Origin: an uncultured Clostridia bacterium
Lineage (GTDB): Bacteria; Bacillota; Clostridia; Christensenellales; Aristaeellaceae
NCBI GenBank assembly: GCA_945877525.1
Contig: CAMDVP010000021.1
Coordinates: forward strand, 1-21,480
Direction of reading: 5' to 3'
DNA length: 21,480 bases
This document shows, in pieces, positions 1 through 7,149 of this stretch (position 1 is the stretch's first letter; the number at the start of each line of letters is the position of its first letter). A program made the translations under genes and the position numbers. Under the pieces are notes generated by a model. It saw only the letters and a program-made list of their open reading frames with translations, ran no database searches and was not told the DNA's origin.

Positions 1-2
1 GC

Positions 3-91
3 CCCGGGCGGGGGCCGCGGGCCCCCCCCCCCGCCCGGGAATCCAGAGGGCAGAGCCCTCTGGCGGGTTCCCCAAGGGCAGCGCCCTTGGG
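3..91. repeat. three tandem perfect palindromes downstream of pheS
   Basis: Three perfect inverted repeats lie head to tail. The first has a 12-bp stem (3-14 with 28-39) and contains an 11-C homopolymer at 22-32. The second has a 9-bp stem with an AGA loop (43-51/55-63). The third has a 9-bp stem with an AGC loop (71-79/83-91). None is followed by a T-run on either strand, so they do not look like standard intrinsic terminators. Short-loop palindromes of this kind resemble REP/BIME-like intergenic elements of GC-rich Firmicutes, which is inference. They start 9 bases past the pheS stop codon and separate pheS from whatever follows. Confidence 0.75.
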
Positions 92-100
92 CCTCGCCTG

Positions 101-1123
101 TTACCTGAACTGACCGAGGAAGCGCATGTCGCCTTCATAGAGAAGACGCATGTCGGGGATGGAGTAGCGCTGCATGGCAATGCGTTCAAGGCCGATGCCG
201 AAGGCGAAACCAGAGTAGACGGTGCTGTCGATGCCGCACATTTCAAGAACCTTGGGGTTCACCATGCCGCAGCCGAGCACCTCGATCCAGCCGGTACCCT
301 TGCAGACGCGGCAGCCCTTGCCGTGGCAGTTCACACACGTCAGGTCAACCTCGGCGCTGGGCTCGGTGAAGGGGAAGAAGCTGGGGCGGAAGCGGGTGGT
401 AATGCCCTTGCCGTACAGCCGCTCAGCGAAGGCGTTGAGGGTGCCGCGCAGGTCGGCCATGGTCACGTCCTTGTCCACCACCAGGCCCTCCATCTGATGG
501 AACACGGGGCTGTGGCTGGCGTCCACCTCGTCGGCTCGATACACACGGCCGGGGCAGATGATGCGGATGGGCGGCTTGCGGCTGAGCATGGTGCGCGCCT
601 GCATGGGGCTGGTGTGGGTACGCAGCACAATATTGTCATCAATATAGAAGGTATCCTGCGCGTCACGGGCAGGGTGATTCTTCGGGATGTTCATCAGTTC
701 GAAGTTGAAGTGATCCAGCTCCACCTCGGGGCCCTCCACCACCTCAAAGCCCATGCCGGTGAAGCAGTCCACCAGTTCGTTCATCACCAGGGTCAGGGGA
801 TGCTCGCTGCCCGCGGCGGGCATCGGGCAGGGCTGAGTGACGTCGATTGTCTCCCGGCGCAGGGCCGCCTGCTGCTCCAGCTTTTTCAGGGCGGAGAGCT
901 TCTCCTCCAGCATGGCAGTCATCTTCTCCCGCGCGTCGTTAATCATCTGGCCCGCGGCAGGGCGCTCCTCGGGGCTCAGCTGCCCCATGCCGCGCAGAAG
1001 AGCCGTCAGTTCGCCCTTCTTGCCCAGCACCTTTACCCGCAGAGCGTCCAGCGCCTGCATGCTTTCGCAGGAGCTTAGCTCATTGCGGAGCAACTCCTGA
1101 ATCTGCGCAATCTTCTCCTTCAT
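101..1123 (-). CDS. pheS: phenylalanine--tRNA ligase subunit alpha
   Basis: This is the catalytic alpha subunit of the cytosolic (alpha-beta)2 phenylalanyl-tRNA synthetase, which charges tRNA-Phe. The 340-residue product has the usual length. Residues 1-90 form the N-terminal coiled-coil tRNA-binding arm. The class II catalytic core follows, with motif 2 (GRVYRADEVDASHSPVFHQ, about 192-210) and motif 3 (GFAFGIGLERIAM, about 305-317). Cysteines 263, 266, 271 and 274 make the four-Cys cluster seen in many bacterial PheS proteins. The start at 1123 is chosen because an AGAAAGGA ribosome site lies just upstream. A longer open frame to 1213 would translate the T-box terminator and is rejected. pheT, the usual downstream partner, does not begin within the 100 bases after the stop codon; palindromic repeats occupy that space. 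Confidence 0.97.
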   Translation of the reverse strand: MKEKIAQIQELLRNELSSCESMQALDALRVKVLGKKGELTALLRGMGQLSPEERPAAGQMINDAREKMTAMLEEKLSALKKLEQQAALRRETIDVTQPCPMPAAGSEHPLTLVMNELVDCFTGMGFEVVEGPEVELDHFNFELMNIPKNHPARDAQDTFYIDDNIVLRTHTSPMQARTMLSRKPPIRIICPGRVYRADEVDASHSPVFHQMEGLVVDKDVTMADLRGTLNAFAERLYGKGITTRFRPSFFPFTEPSAEVDLTCVNCHGKGCRVCKGTGWIEVLGCGMVNPKVLEMCGIDSTVYSGFAFGIGLERIAMQRYSIPDMRLLYEGDMRFLGQFR

Positions 1124-1149
1124 GGCAAACCGTCCTTTCTTGTGCAAAC

Positions 1150-1180
1150 AAAAAGCCCCCGTCCCACAAGGGACGAAGGC
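1150..1180 (-). terminator. T-box conditional terminator
   Basis: On the minus strand GCCTTCGTCCC pairs with GGGACGGGGGC around a TTGT loop (11 pairs, two of them G-U) and is followed by CTTTTTG. It sits immediately downstream of the T-box antiterminator sequence and 27 bases before the pheS start, as expected for a T-box expression platform. Confidence 0.9.
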
Positions 1181-1416
1181 GAATTGCCACGTGTTACCAC
1201 CCTGATTCCGCACCGGCAGGGAAAGCCTGCTTGGATGCGCTCGCTGCCTGTCACGGGGCCGATCCGTCGCCGCCTAATGGGGCCATACCGCCCGTTCAGC
1301 AGCGCAGCTCAGGAGGGAATTTCCGGAGGGCCCGTCAGGCTGCTTGCACCAAACGCAGCCCTCTCTTGGACAGCCCCTGACTCCGGCATTGTCTCCGTCA
1401 TAGCCTTTGGAGTATT
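1150..1416 (-). promoter_or_regulatory. T-box riboswitch leader of pheS (tRNA-Phe sensing)
   Basis: The untranslated leader between promoter and pheS has the T-box landmarks in order on the minus strand. Stem I begins with AGAGAG, followed by a GGTGCAAG apical element. A TTC triplet at 1317-1319 lies in the probable specifier loop and would match tRNA-Phe. The antiterminator box reads AGGGTGGTAACACG (about 1191-1204). Its TGGT at 1196-1199 can pair with an ACCA tRNA tail, as expected for tRNA-Phe with discriminator A. A terminator ends the leader. Uncharged tRNA-Phe should stabilise the antiterminator and allow pheS transcription. The specifier assignment is by eye; the T-box call itself is firm. 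Confidence 0.9.
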
Positions 1417-1422
1417 GCAGAC

Positions 1423-1451
1423 ATTATAGCATAGCTTCCGGCATTTTGCAA
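1423..1451 (-). promoter_or_regulatory. sigma-A promoter of pheS
   Basis: The -35 hexamer TTGCAA (1446-1451) and a perfect -10 TATAAT (1423-1428) are separated by 17 bases on the minus strand. Transcription would start near 1416, at the left end of the T-box leader. The -35 box lies 17 bases past the surE stop codon, and no terminator separates surE from it, so surE transcripts could also run into the T-box. Confidence 0.88.
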
Positions 1452-1467
1452 GGGCAGATTTCTTTTC

Positions 1468-2226
1468 TCACAGTCCTGTGAGCAGGTCAGCGTACTTCTG
1501 CTGATCGCAGCCGTCGTCGGGGGTAAGGAAGGTGCATGTGATGTGTCCCTGCTGCAAAAGGTCGAGATCGCTGCCGGGGGTGGGATGATCGTCCTGCTCT
1601 TCGGGGTATAGCCAGAAGTATACCTGCCCCCGGGGACTGACCCGCTGCTCGTAGTTATCCTTGTAAATGTTGCGGGTAATGGGACACATGCGAGGCTCCT
1701 TCAGCTGATGCAGGGGCACGGGCGGCACGTTCAGGTTGCACACGGACAACTCCGGCGCAGGGTAATGGATCAGCCGCTCGCCCAGGGCTACCGCCCAGTC
1801 CGCAAAGAACGCAAGCGTCTCCTGCGGCGTGCGGGGTTCGCCGCTCACCGCGATGGCGGGCACGCCCTGGAAGGCCGCCTCCCGCGCCGCGCCCACCGTG
1901 CCAGACACAAAGGTGGCCAGGCCAGTATTGTACCCCAGATTGATGCCGCTGAGCACCAGATCGGGGCGCTGGTCACACAGACGCATCAGCCCCACGCGGC
2001 AGCAGTCCACCGGGGTGCCGTCCACCGCCCAAGCAGCCGCTGCGCCCTCCACATGCCGGGGATAGGCGCAAAGCGGTCGGTCGATGGTGAAGCAGTGGGA
2101 CTTGGCGCTCTGCTGCTCGGCCGGGGCAACCACCGTAACCCGGTTCCCCCGGGCCGCGGCAGCCCGGCACAGCAGGGCCAGGAAAGGGCTGTCGATACCG
2201 TCGTCGTTGACCAGTAGAATGTTCAT
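1468..2226 (-). CDS. surE: 5'/3'-nucleotidase SurE
   Basis: SurE is a cytosolic, metal-dependent phosphatase of nucleoside 5'- and 3'-monophosphates, sometimes also acting on polyphosphate. The 252-residue product begins with the signature MNILLVNDDGIDSP. The metal ligands Asp8, Asp9, Ser40 and Asn96 (in SGINLGYNTG) are all present, as is the GTPVDC motif at 70-75. The start at 2226 follows a GGGAGGAAGCCC ribosome site. A few upstream in-frame Met codons overlap the preceding gene and are not needed. It begins 13 bases after the ZnuA-like gene and is probably co-transcribed with it. The last codons include a perfect palindrome (1467-1482) without a T-run. Confidence 0.95.
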   Translation of the reverse strand: MNILLVNDDGIDSPFLALLCRAAAARGNRVTVVAPAEQQSAKSHCFTIDRPLCAYPRHVEGAAAAWAVDGTPVDCCRVGLMRLCDQRPDLVLSGINLGYNTGLATFVSGTVGAAREAAFQGVPAIAVSGEPRTPQETLAFFADWAVALGERLIHYPAPELSVCNLNVPPVPLHQLKEPRMCPITRNIYKDNYEQRVSPRGQVYFWLYPEEQDDHPTPGSDLDLLQQGHITCTFLTPDDGCDQQKYADLLTGL

Positions 2227-2239
2227 GGGCTTCCTCCCG

Positions 2240-3157
2240 TCAATCATTGGATTCCGCACTCAGAGCCTGCTGGAGCACCCGCATATTATCCCGCATGGTG
2301 TCCTCGTAATAGGACAAAGGCACGTTTTCCTCCGGGCCGGTGACCACCGGATCCAGGGTATAAATGGCTGCGCCGGTTTCCCGGGCGATGGTTTGCGCAG
2401 CTACATCCTCGTACTGCGGCTCCACAAACAGGGGCGGCGCGCCCAGGGATTTCACCAGCCGCACCAGCTCCGCCAGCTTCGCCGGGGACAGCGCCTCGTC
2501 CGGGTCGCGGTTGACCACCGTCGCCACGTTCAGCCCATAGGCCTTCGCAAAATAGGGAAACGCCTCGTGGAAGGTGATCACGTCCCGCCGGGGCAAGTCT
2601 CGCAGCCCCTCGGTCAGCTCCTCGTCCAGGGCTGCAAGGCGCGCCAGATACGCGTCCCGGTTGGCGGCAATTTGCTCCGCCTGCTCCGGGCAGTGGGCCA
2701 TCAGCCCTCGCGCCAGGTTTTCCACCATGATCTGCGCATTGCCCGCATCCAGCCAGATGTGGGCATTGTATGCATGATCGTGGCCGTCCTCGTCCTCATG
2801 GTCATGCTGCCCGTCCTCATCCTCCGCAAGCAGCGCCACGCCCTCGCTGGCATCCACCACCGGCAGATCGGGGAAGGCGTCCATCACATTGGTCAGATAG
2901 CTTTCCATGCCCGCGCCGTTGATGAGAAACACATCCGCCACGGCCAGGGTTTTCATGTCGCCGGTCTGCAGCTGATAGTCGTGCAGGCAGCCAGTGCCGG
3001 GCGCGGTCAGGTTGCGAACGGTCATGCCCTCCACACCCTCCGTCAGGTTCAGGGTAAACAGATAAATGGGGTAAAAGGAGGTGACCACCGTCTCCGCCAT
3101 GGCGCAGGCCGGCAGGAGCAGCAGCGCCGCCAGCAGAGCGGCCAGCATTTTTTTCAT
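2240..3157 (-). CDS. metal ABC transporter substrate-binding lipoprotein (ZnuA/TroA family)
   Basis: This is an extracytoplasmic binding protein for Zn2+ or Mn2+ (PF01297 family). The 305-residue product opens with a signal peptide, MKKMLAALLAALLLLPAC, and Cys18 fits a lipoprotein lipobox. A mature part with typical ligand segments follows: the His in TGCLHDYQLQ, an Asp/His-rich loop (HDHEDEDGHDHAYNAH), the His in FHEAFPYFAKAYG, and an acidic ligand region near YTLDPV. The Asp/His loop favours zinc, by analogy with ZnuA/AdcA. The start at 3157 is chosen because the signal peptide begins there; the AGAAAGGA site lies somewhat far upstream. No cognate permease or ATPase gene is visible on either side. 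surE follows after 13 bases. Confidence 0.9.
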   Translation of the reverse strand: MKKMLAALLAALLLLPACAMAETVVTSFYPIYLFTLNLTEGVEGMTVRNLTAPGTGCLHDYQLQTGDMKTLAVADVFLINGAGMESYLTNVMDAFPDLPVVDASEGVALLAEDEDGQHDHEDEDGHDHAYNAHIWLDAGNAQIMVENLARGLMAHCPEQAEQIAANRDAYLARLAALDEELTEGLRDLPRRDVITFHEAFPYFAKAYGLNVATVVNRDPDEALSPAKLAELVRLVKSLGAPPLFVEPQYEDVAAQTIARETGAAIYTLDPVVTGPEENVPLSYYEDTMRDNMRVLQQALSAESND

Positions 3158-3228
3158 GAATGATTTCCGTTCCTTTCTGAAAGCATTGCCCTTGTCGGGC
3201 AGCAAGCAAACGATTTGCGTTTTGGTTT

Positions 3229-3720
3229 TCATGCATCCGCAAGCCAGCCCTCGTAGCGCTCCCTGGGATAGCGTTCCCGAATGACCCGCGCCATCAGTTC
3301 CTTTTCCTCCGGGGGCTGAAAGGCGTCATAGCGCATATACAGCGCCCGCATGGCGCTCAGGGAGCCGGTGCGCAGGGAGTAATCCTTCAGCGTCTGGTAA
3401 TTGACGGAATAGACGGTCATGCCCTCAAACAGCGCGCCCATGGCCGCATCGGCCACCTCGGGCAAATCCTGCATGCGGATCCGGAGCATCCGCCCGTCGT
3501 CCAGGCGCACGGCCATGCGGGGACCCAGCACGCCGTACAGGCAGTCGAACAGGGTGCGCCTCACCCTCTCCGCCACGTCTTCCAGCCCGTCGCGGTAGGG
3601 CGCATAGGTGCGCAGCGCCTGGGCCGCCTGCTCCGCCACGGCCGTGCCATCCACCATGGCCGAGCCCAGATAGGGCCGCAGCGCCTCGCGGACGCTGTCG
3701 GTTCTCACCGCCGCCGGCAT
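3229..3720 (-). CDS. hypothetical protein, 163 aa
   Basis: I do not recognise this protein. The product has no signal peptide, membrane segment or cysteine cluster. It appears largely alpha-helical and soluble with many Arg and Ala residues, and ends in a charged helix (ELMARVIRERYPRERYEGWLADA, in part). A central segment, GVLGPRMAVRLDDGRMLRIRMQDL, looks like a short beta hairpin. The start at 3720 follows a strong GGGGGAGG ribosome site; an upstream in-frame Met at 3762 has none. It is the first gene of the apparent operon with the metal-binding lipoprotein and surE, and lies divergent from the 46-residue gene at 3900. Confidence 0.7.
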   Translation of the reverse strand: MPAAVRTDSVREALRPYLGSAMVDGTAVAEQAAQALRTYAPYRDGLEDVAERVRRTLFDCLYGVLGPRMAVRLDDGRMLRIRMQDLPEVADAAMGALFEGMTVYSVNYQTLKDYSLRTGSLSAMRALYMRYDAFQPPEEKELMARVIRERYPRERYEGWLADA

Positions 3721-3899
3721 ACTCTCGCCTCCCCCGTGAATCCTCTGCATGTGATTCGACATTCGCCGCGGCTTCTCCTGTTTCCCTATGAAAAATCGGC
3801 CGCGTCAGGTGTCGCAATAAACATGCGTGCTTTTACGGCGCAATTTGCCATCATGTTTTTCCCGGCGGCGGGGCAATCTGTCCGCGAAGGAGGTGCAGC

Positions 3900-4040
3900 A
3901 TGGGCAAGCGACATCATGACATGGTGGACGAAATTCTGCGGGAAGCGCAGCGGAAGAACCCCACCGACGTGCTGGGCTCCTGGACCGGCACGCCCTGGGA
4001 TGAATGGGAGGAGCCGGTGCAGGATGCGGACGATCTGTAA
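3900..4040 (+). CDS. small acidic protein, 46 aa
   Basis: This short gene starts with MGKRHHDMVDEIL and ends WEEPVQDADDL. It has a near-perfect ribosome site (AAGGAGGT) seven bases before the ATG, which argues strongly that it is translated. The C-terminal half, with a GSWTGTP turn and the acidic PVQDADDL tail, resembles a short conserved protein I recall from other Clostridia; its function is unknown. There is no signal peptide or membrane segment. The PRC-barrel gene starts 15 bases downstream, so the two are likely co-transcribed. The N-terminal half is basic and His-rich, the C-terminal half strongly acidic. Confidence 0.75.
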   Translation: MGKRHHDMVDEILREAQRKNPTDVLGSWTGTPWDEWEEPVQDADDL

Positions 4041-4055
4041 GGCGGCGCACCGGGT

Positions 4056-4547
4056 ATGATTCGTCTGGGCAGCCTGGTGGGTCTGCCTGCGGCGCTGGAG
4101 GGGCGCATGGTGGGCCGGGTGGAGCAGACTGTGCTCACGGGCGACGGACGCTATCTGCGGGGGCTGGTGATCCGCCATGGCATGGGCGGCGCGAAATGGG
4201 CCGGGCGCGAGAGCATCTGCCTGCTGGGCGAGGTATCGGTGATTCTCCTTGCCCGGCCAGGCAGGATGCCCGAGGGAGCCGATTTCACCCTGACGCGCGT
4301 GAAGGACTCGGACGGGCTGAACCTGGGCCGGGTCACGGACGCCTATGTGAACCCCCGCACCTTCCGGGTGGTGGCGCTGGAAATCAGCCTGGGGCTTGTC
4401 GAGGAGCTGACCTGCGGGCGCATGCTCGCCCGGAGCTTTGCGGTCAGCCCCGTCCCGGCGGAGCCGGGGCAGGTGATTCTCCCGGGAGAGGGACTTCTGG
4501 AGCGGGTGTCCGCCGCCGGGTCGGCATGGAGGGAGGTGGAGAGGTGA
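4056..4547 (+). CDS. PRC-barrel domain protein
   Basis: The 163-residue product contains two PRC-barrel-like units. One covers residues 1-65 (LGSLVGLPAALEGRMVGRVE onward). The other covers about 75-145, with the typical LGRVTDAYVNPRTFRVVALEI pattern. PRC barrels are small beta barrels first seen in the photosynthetic reaction centre H subunit and in RimM; in Firmicutes the paired form is often called a YlmC/YmxH-like or sporulation-associated protein, but the role here is unknown. The C-terminus overlaps the next gene by four bases (GTGA), so the two are translationally coupled. Confidence 0.82.
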   Translation: MIRLGSLVGLPAALEGRMVGRVEQTVLTGDGRYLRGLVIRHGMGGAKWAGRESICLLGEVSVILLARPGRMPEGADFTLTRVKDSDGLNLGRVTDAYVNPRTFRVVALEISLGLVEELTCGRMLARSFAVSPVPAEPGQVILPGEGLLERVSAAGSAWREVER

Positions 4548-4681
4548 ACCGGTTTGCACTGGGAGGCATGATGGGCTTCGCGCTGGGGGCGGGACTGATG
4601 ATGATGCCCGCCGGACGGGCCATCCGCCGGGACATGAAGCGAAAGCTGCAGATGGCAAAGAAATGGGTCAAAAGCATGTGA
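4544..4681 (+). CDS. small membrane-anchored protein, 45 aa
   Basis: A GTG start at 4544 overlaps the PRC-barrel stop codon and follows a GGAGGTGGAGAG ribosome site. The product has a single hydrophobic, Gly/Met-rich segment (FALGGMMGFALGAGLMMMPA) followed by a strongly basic amphipathic tail (RRDMKRKLQMAKKWVKSM). This layout, a glycine-zipper membrane helix and then a basic cytosolic stretch, resembles YtxH-like short proteins, but the similarity is only architectural. Position between a PRC-barrel gene and an AI-2E type permease suggests an envelope role, which is inference. Confidence 0.7.
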   Translation: MNRFALGGMMGFALGAGLMMMPAGRAIRRDMKRKLQMAKKWVKSM

Positions 4682-4735
4682 ACACGCTGGGCGGGGGCAA
4701 AAGCTCCCGCCTGTTGCAAAGAGGGGGCGGCTTTC

Positions 4736-5758
4736 GTGGAACAGGAGCGGCGAATCGGGCGCGCAGGCATGCTGCCATGGGTGGCGGCGGCGCTTGCCGC
4801 GCTGGCGGCGTTCCTTCTGCGCCGGGTGCTTTCGGCGCTTCTGTGGCAGCTGCTGGCGGGCTATGCGCTGATGGCCCTGGCACTTCCCCTGTGCCGCCTG
4901 CTGGAAAAGCGCTTCTCCCCCACGGCGGCGGCCAGCCTGTCCTTTGCGGGGCTGACGGTTCTGGGACTCGGCGTGCTTCTTTTGCTGATTCCCCCACTCA
5001 TCCGCCAGCTGCGACAGGTGTCCGACATGTTTCCTGCGGTGGTGGCCTGGGGGCAGGGCGTGTGGAGCCGCGTCCAGGCCCTGTTGCGGGAAAAGGGCAT
5101 TGATTTGACGCCCGTGCGGGACGGGCTCTTCGCTCAGCTGACCCAACGTGCGGGCGCGGTGATGTCCGGCGCGGCACAGGCGGCGGGACAAGCTGTGCAG
5201 TCGGTCAGCAAGCTGTTTCTCGCGCCGCTGCTGGCCTTCTATCTTTTGCGGGACAGGCGGCGGATCGCCTCCTCGCTGACGCTGCTGCTGCCGGTGCGCC
5301 ACAGGGCACGGGCTGTGCGCGCCGCTCGGGAAATGCGCCGGGAAACGGCGAATTTTCTCCGGGGACAGCTGCTTCTATCCGCCTTCGTAGGGGTGCTGAC
5401 CGCCGTGGGACTTTTGCTGACGGGCACCCAGGGTTGGCTGGTGCTGGGACTTCTCATGGGGGTGATGGAGCTGGTGCCCTATATCGGCCCGGTGATTGCG
5501 GGAATTCCCGCGGTGCTGCTGGCGCTGCAGGGCGGCATGGCCCGGGCGCTGTGGGCGCTGGGGGTGCTGGTAGCGGTGCAGCAGCTGGAAGGCGGGCTGC
5601 TCTCGCCGCGGCTGCTTTCCGGGGCCACAAAGCTGCATCCTGTTTGGGTGCTGCTGGCCATTTCCGCCGGCGGCATGCTCGGCGGCGCCATGGGCATGCT
5701 GCTGGCGCTTCCCGTGGTGGTATCCCTTCGCGGAGCGCTGCGAGGGCTGCGGGAATAG
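4736..5758 (+). CDS. AI-2E family transporter (PF01594-type permease)
   Basis: This is a multi-spanning membrane protein of 340 residues, the usual length for the family. It shows paired N-terminal hydrophobic segments (about 12-60), another pair around 65-90, a polar periplasmic or cytosolic region (about 95-150), and four to five further helices. Family-like motifs are YLLRDRRRI, GQLLLSAFVGVLTAVGLLLTG (first 20 residues of that stretch) and ELVPYIGPVIAGIPAVLLAL. Known members export autoinducer-2 (TqsA), or act as Na+/H+ antiporters or sporulation proteins (YtvI), so the substrate cannot be assigned. The GTG start at 4736 follows GAGGGGG. It ends the small cluster that begins at 3900; the next gene has its own promoter. 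Confidence 0.9.
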   Translation: MEQERRIGRAGMLPWVAAALAALAAFLLRRVLSALLWQLLAGYALMALALPLCRLLEKRFSPTAAASLSFAGLTVLGLGVLLLLIPPLIRQLRQVSDMFPAVVAWGQGVWSRVQALLREKGIDLTPVRDGLFAQLTQRAGAVMSGAAQAAGQAVQSVSKLFLAPLLAFYLLRDRRRIASSLTLLLPVRHRARAVRAAREMRRETANFLRGQLLLSAFVGVLTAVGLLLTGTQGWLVLGLLMGVMELVPYIGPVIAGIPAVLLALQGGMARALWALGVLVAVQQLEGGLLSPRLLSGATKLHPVWVLLAISAGGMLGGAMGMLLALPVVVSLRGALRGLRE

Positions 5759-5802
5759 GCGCTTTCTTGTCAAATTCTCATCAATCCCGCGGGAAAAAGG
5801 GC

Positions 5803-5831
5803 TTCCCTTCATGGCTGGAAGCGTGTATAAT
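5803..5831 (+). promoter_or_regulatory. probable promoter of ireB
   Basis: A perfect -10 TATAAT (5826-5831) lies 34 bases before the ireB GTG start. The matching -35 at 17-bp spacing is weak (TTCCCT, 5803-5808). It lies in the intergenic gap after the AI-2E gene and implies that ireB and the downstream reductase form a separate transcription unit. Confidence 0.65.
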
Positions 5832-5864
5832 AGAGATGTATCAACAGACAAAGGAGTTACCGCC

Positions 5865-6128
5865 GTGGCCGATATGTTCAACACCACCAAGCTCAAGCCC
5901 CTGCAGGAAACGGGCAACGAGGCGCAGGACATTCTTCTGTATGTCTACAATGCCCTGCAGGCCAAGGGATATGACCCGATTACCCAGATTGTGGGTTACA
6001 TCATTTCGGGCGATCCCACCTATATCACCAGCCATAACCAGGCCCGCAGCATGATCTGCCGCCTGGAGCGGGACGAGATTCTGGAGGAGCTGGTGCGCTT
6101 CTATCTGGAGGGGCACACCGCCAAATGA
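5865..6128 (+). CDS. ireB: IreB family regulatory phosphoprotein (UPF0297/DUF965)
   Basis: In Enterococcus faecalis IreB is a small cytosolic protein phosphorylated on N-terminal threonines by the PASTA kinase IreK and acts as a negative regulator of cephalosporin resistance. This 87-residue product has the family core IVGYIISGDPTYITSHNQAR and the C-terminal RDEILEELVRFYLEGH. Thr7 and Thr8 (FNTTKL) are candidate phosphorylation sites. The start is GTG at 5865, eight bases after AAAGGAG; an in-frame Met at 5874 is less well placed. ireB usually sits between alaS and ruvX. Here it is instead overlapped by four bases (ATGA) by an aldo/keto reductase gene. Confidence 0.95.
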   Translation: MADMFNTTKLKPLQETGNEAQDILLYVYNALQAKGYDPITQIVGYIISGDPTYITSHNQARSMICRLERDEILEELVRFYLEGHTAK

Positions 6129-7072
6129 TGCCCCTGCGGCCGCTGGGCCACAGCGGCCTGAATGTGTTCCCTCTGGCCTTCGGCACGCTGACCATCAGCC
6201 CCATGCAGAAGGGCTTTTCGCCTGAGCGCGGCGCGGAGCTGATGCTTTATGCTGCTGAAAGAGGGATCAATCTGTTTGATACGGCCCAGTTGTATGATAC
6301 CTACGAACCGCTGCGCCTTACGCTGAAAAAGCGGCCCGATCTGCTGGTATCCACCAAGTCCTATGCCTGGGACAGGAAAACGGCGCAGGAGGCCTTTGAC
6401 GACGCCCGCCGCCGCCTGGACATGGACGTTATTCCGATCTTTCTCATGCACGAGCAGGAGGATCGCCTGACCCTGAAAGGACACCGGGAGGCCTTCGACT
6501 TTTATCTGGAACAAAAGGCCAGGGGGAAGATTCTTGCGGTGGGTTTTTCCACGCACCGTGTGGCGGCGGTGGATTACGCGCCGCGTTATCCCGGGGTGGA
6601 CATCATTCATCCGCTGATTAACCGCACCGGCGTGGGCATTGCCGACGGTACCCGCGAGGCCATGGAGGCTGCCATTGCCCGGGCCCACGCAGCAGGGATC
6701 GGCATTTTCGCCATGAAACCCCTGGGCGGAGGGCATCTGCTGAAAAACCCCGCAGAGGCCTTCCAGTATCTCCGCTCACTGGACTGCGTCGACGCAGTAT
6801 GCTGCGGCATGCAGTCAGAGGACGAAATCGACGTGAACCTGCGCCTGATGGCGGGGCTTTCCCCCGACCCGGAGGCTGCAAAGCGCACCCAGCGGGAACC
6901 GCGCAGACTGATGATTCACGACTGGTGCCGCGGCTGCGGCAAGTGCGTTGCCCGGTGCCGGCAGGGGGCGCTGAGCCTGCAGGACGGCCGCTGCGTATGC
7001 GACCAGAGCAAATGCGTGCGCTGCGGTTATTGCGCGCCGGTGTGCGAGGAATTCTGCATCAAGGTGATATAG
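6125..7072 (+). CDS. aldo/keto reductase with C-terminal 2x[4Fe-4S] ferredoxin domain
   Basis: The product (315 aa) combines an NAD(P)H-dependent aldo/keto reductase barrel (about 1-255) with a bacterial ferredoxin domain (about 262-315). The catalytic tetrad is intact: Asp52 and Tyr57 (FDTAQLYDTY), Lys78 (STKSY) and His109 (FLMHE). The ferredoxin part holds two Cx2Cx2Cx3C clusters, Cys268/271/274/278 and Cys297/300/303/307. Such fusions are common in anaerobes and may couple flavin- or ferredoxin-linked electron flow to carbonyl reduction; the substrate is unknown. The ATG at 6125 overlaps the ireB stop codon, and a second ATG at 6128 is equally possible. Tandem hairpins follow the stop codon. 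Confidence 0.94.
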   Translation: MMPLRPLGHSGLNVFPLAFGTLTISPMQKGFSPERGAELMLYAAERGINLFDTAQLYDTYEPLRLTLKKRPDLLVSTKSYAWDRKTAQEAFDDARRRLDMDVIPIFLMHEQEDRLTLKGHREAFDFYLEQKARGKILAVGFSTHRVAAVDYAPRYPGVDIIHPLINRTGVGIADGTREAMEAAIARAHAAGIGIFAMKPLGGGHLLKNPAEAFQYLRSLDCVDAVCCGMQSEDEIDVNLRLMAGLSPDPEAAKRTQREPRRLMIHDWCRGCGKCVARCRQGALSLQDGRCVCDQSKCVRCGYCAPVCEEFCIKVI

Positions 7073-7149
7073 CGGCCTGCCCTTGAAAGAGCAGGCCGGA
7101 AGCCAGCCTCCTTCAGCGGCGTGAATACCGCGGCGGGAGGCTGCTTATT
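7073..7149 (+). terminator. tandem hairpins, probable terminator after the reductase gene
   Basis: Two stems follow the stop codon directly. CGGCCTGC/GCAGGCCG is at 7073-7080/7091-7098. CAGCCTCC/GGAGGCTG is at 7104-7111/7136-7143, with a nested GCGG/CCGC inside. The second stem is followed by the moderately T-rich CTTATTT, so termination is plausible but not of canonical strength. Confidence 0.6.

Noticed and set aside
22..32. Run of 11 C's as an assembly artefact
   Set aside because: It pairs within a perfect 12-bp stem, so most of it is structurally explained, although the exact run length could still be miscalled.
1467..1482. Perfect 7-bp palindrome at the end of surE as a terminator
   Set aside because: On the minus strand it is followed by A-rich, not T-rich, sequence, and it overlaps the coding end.
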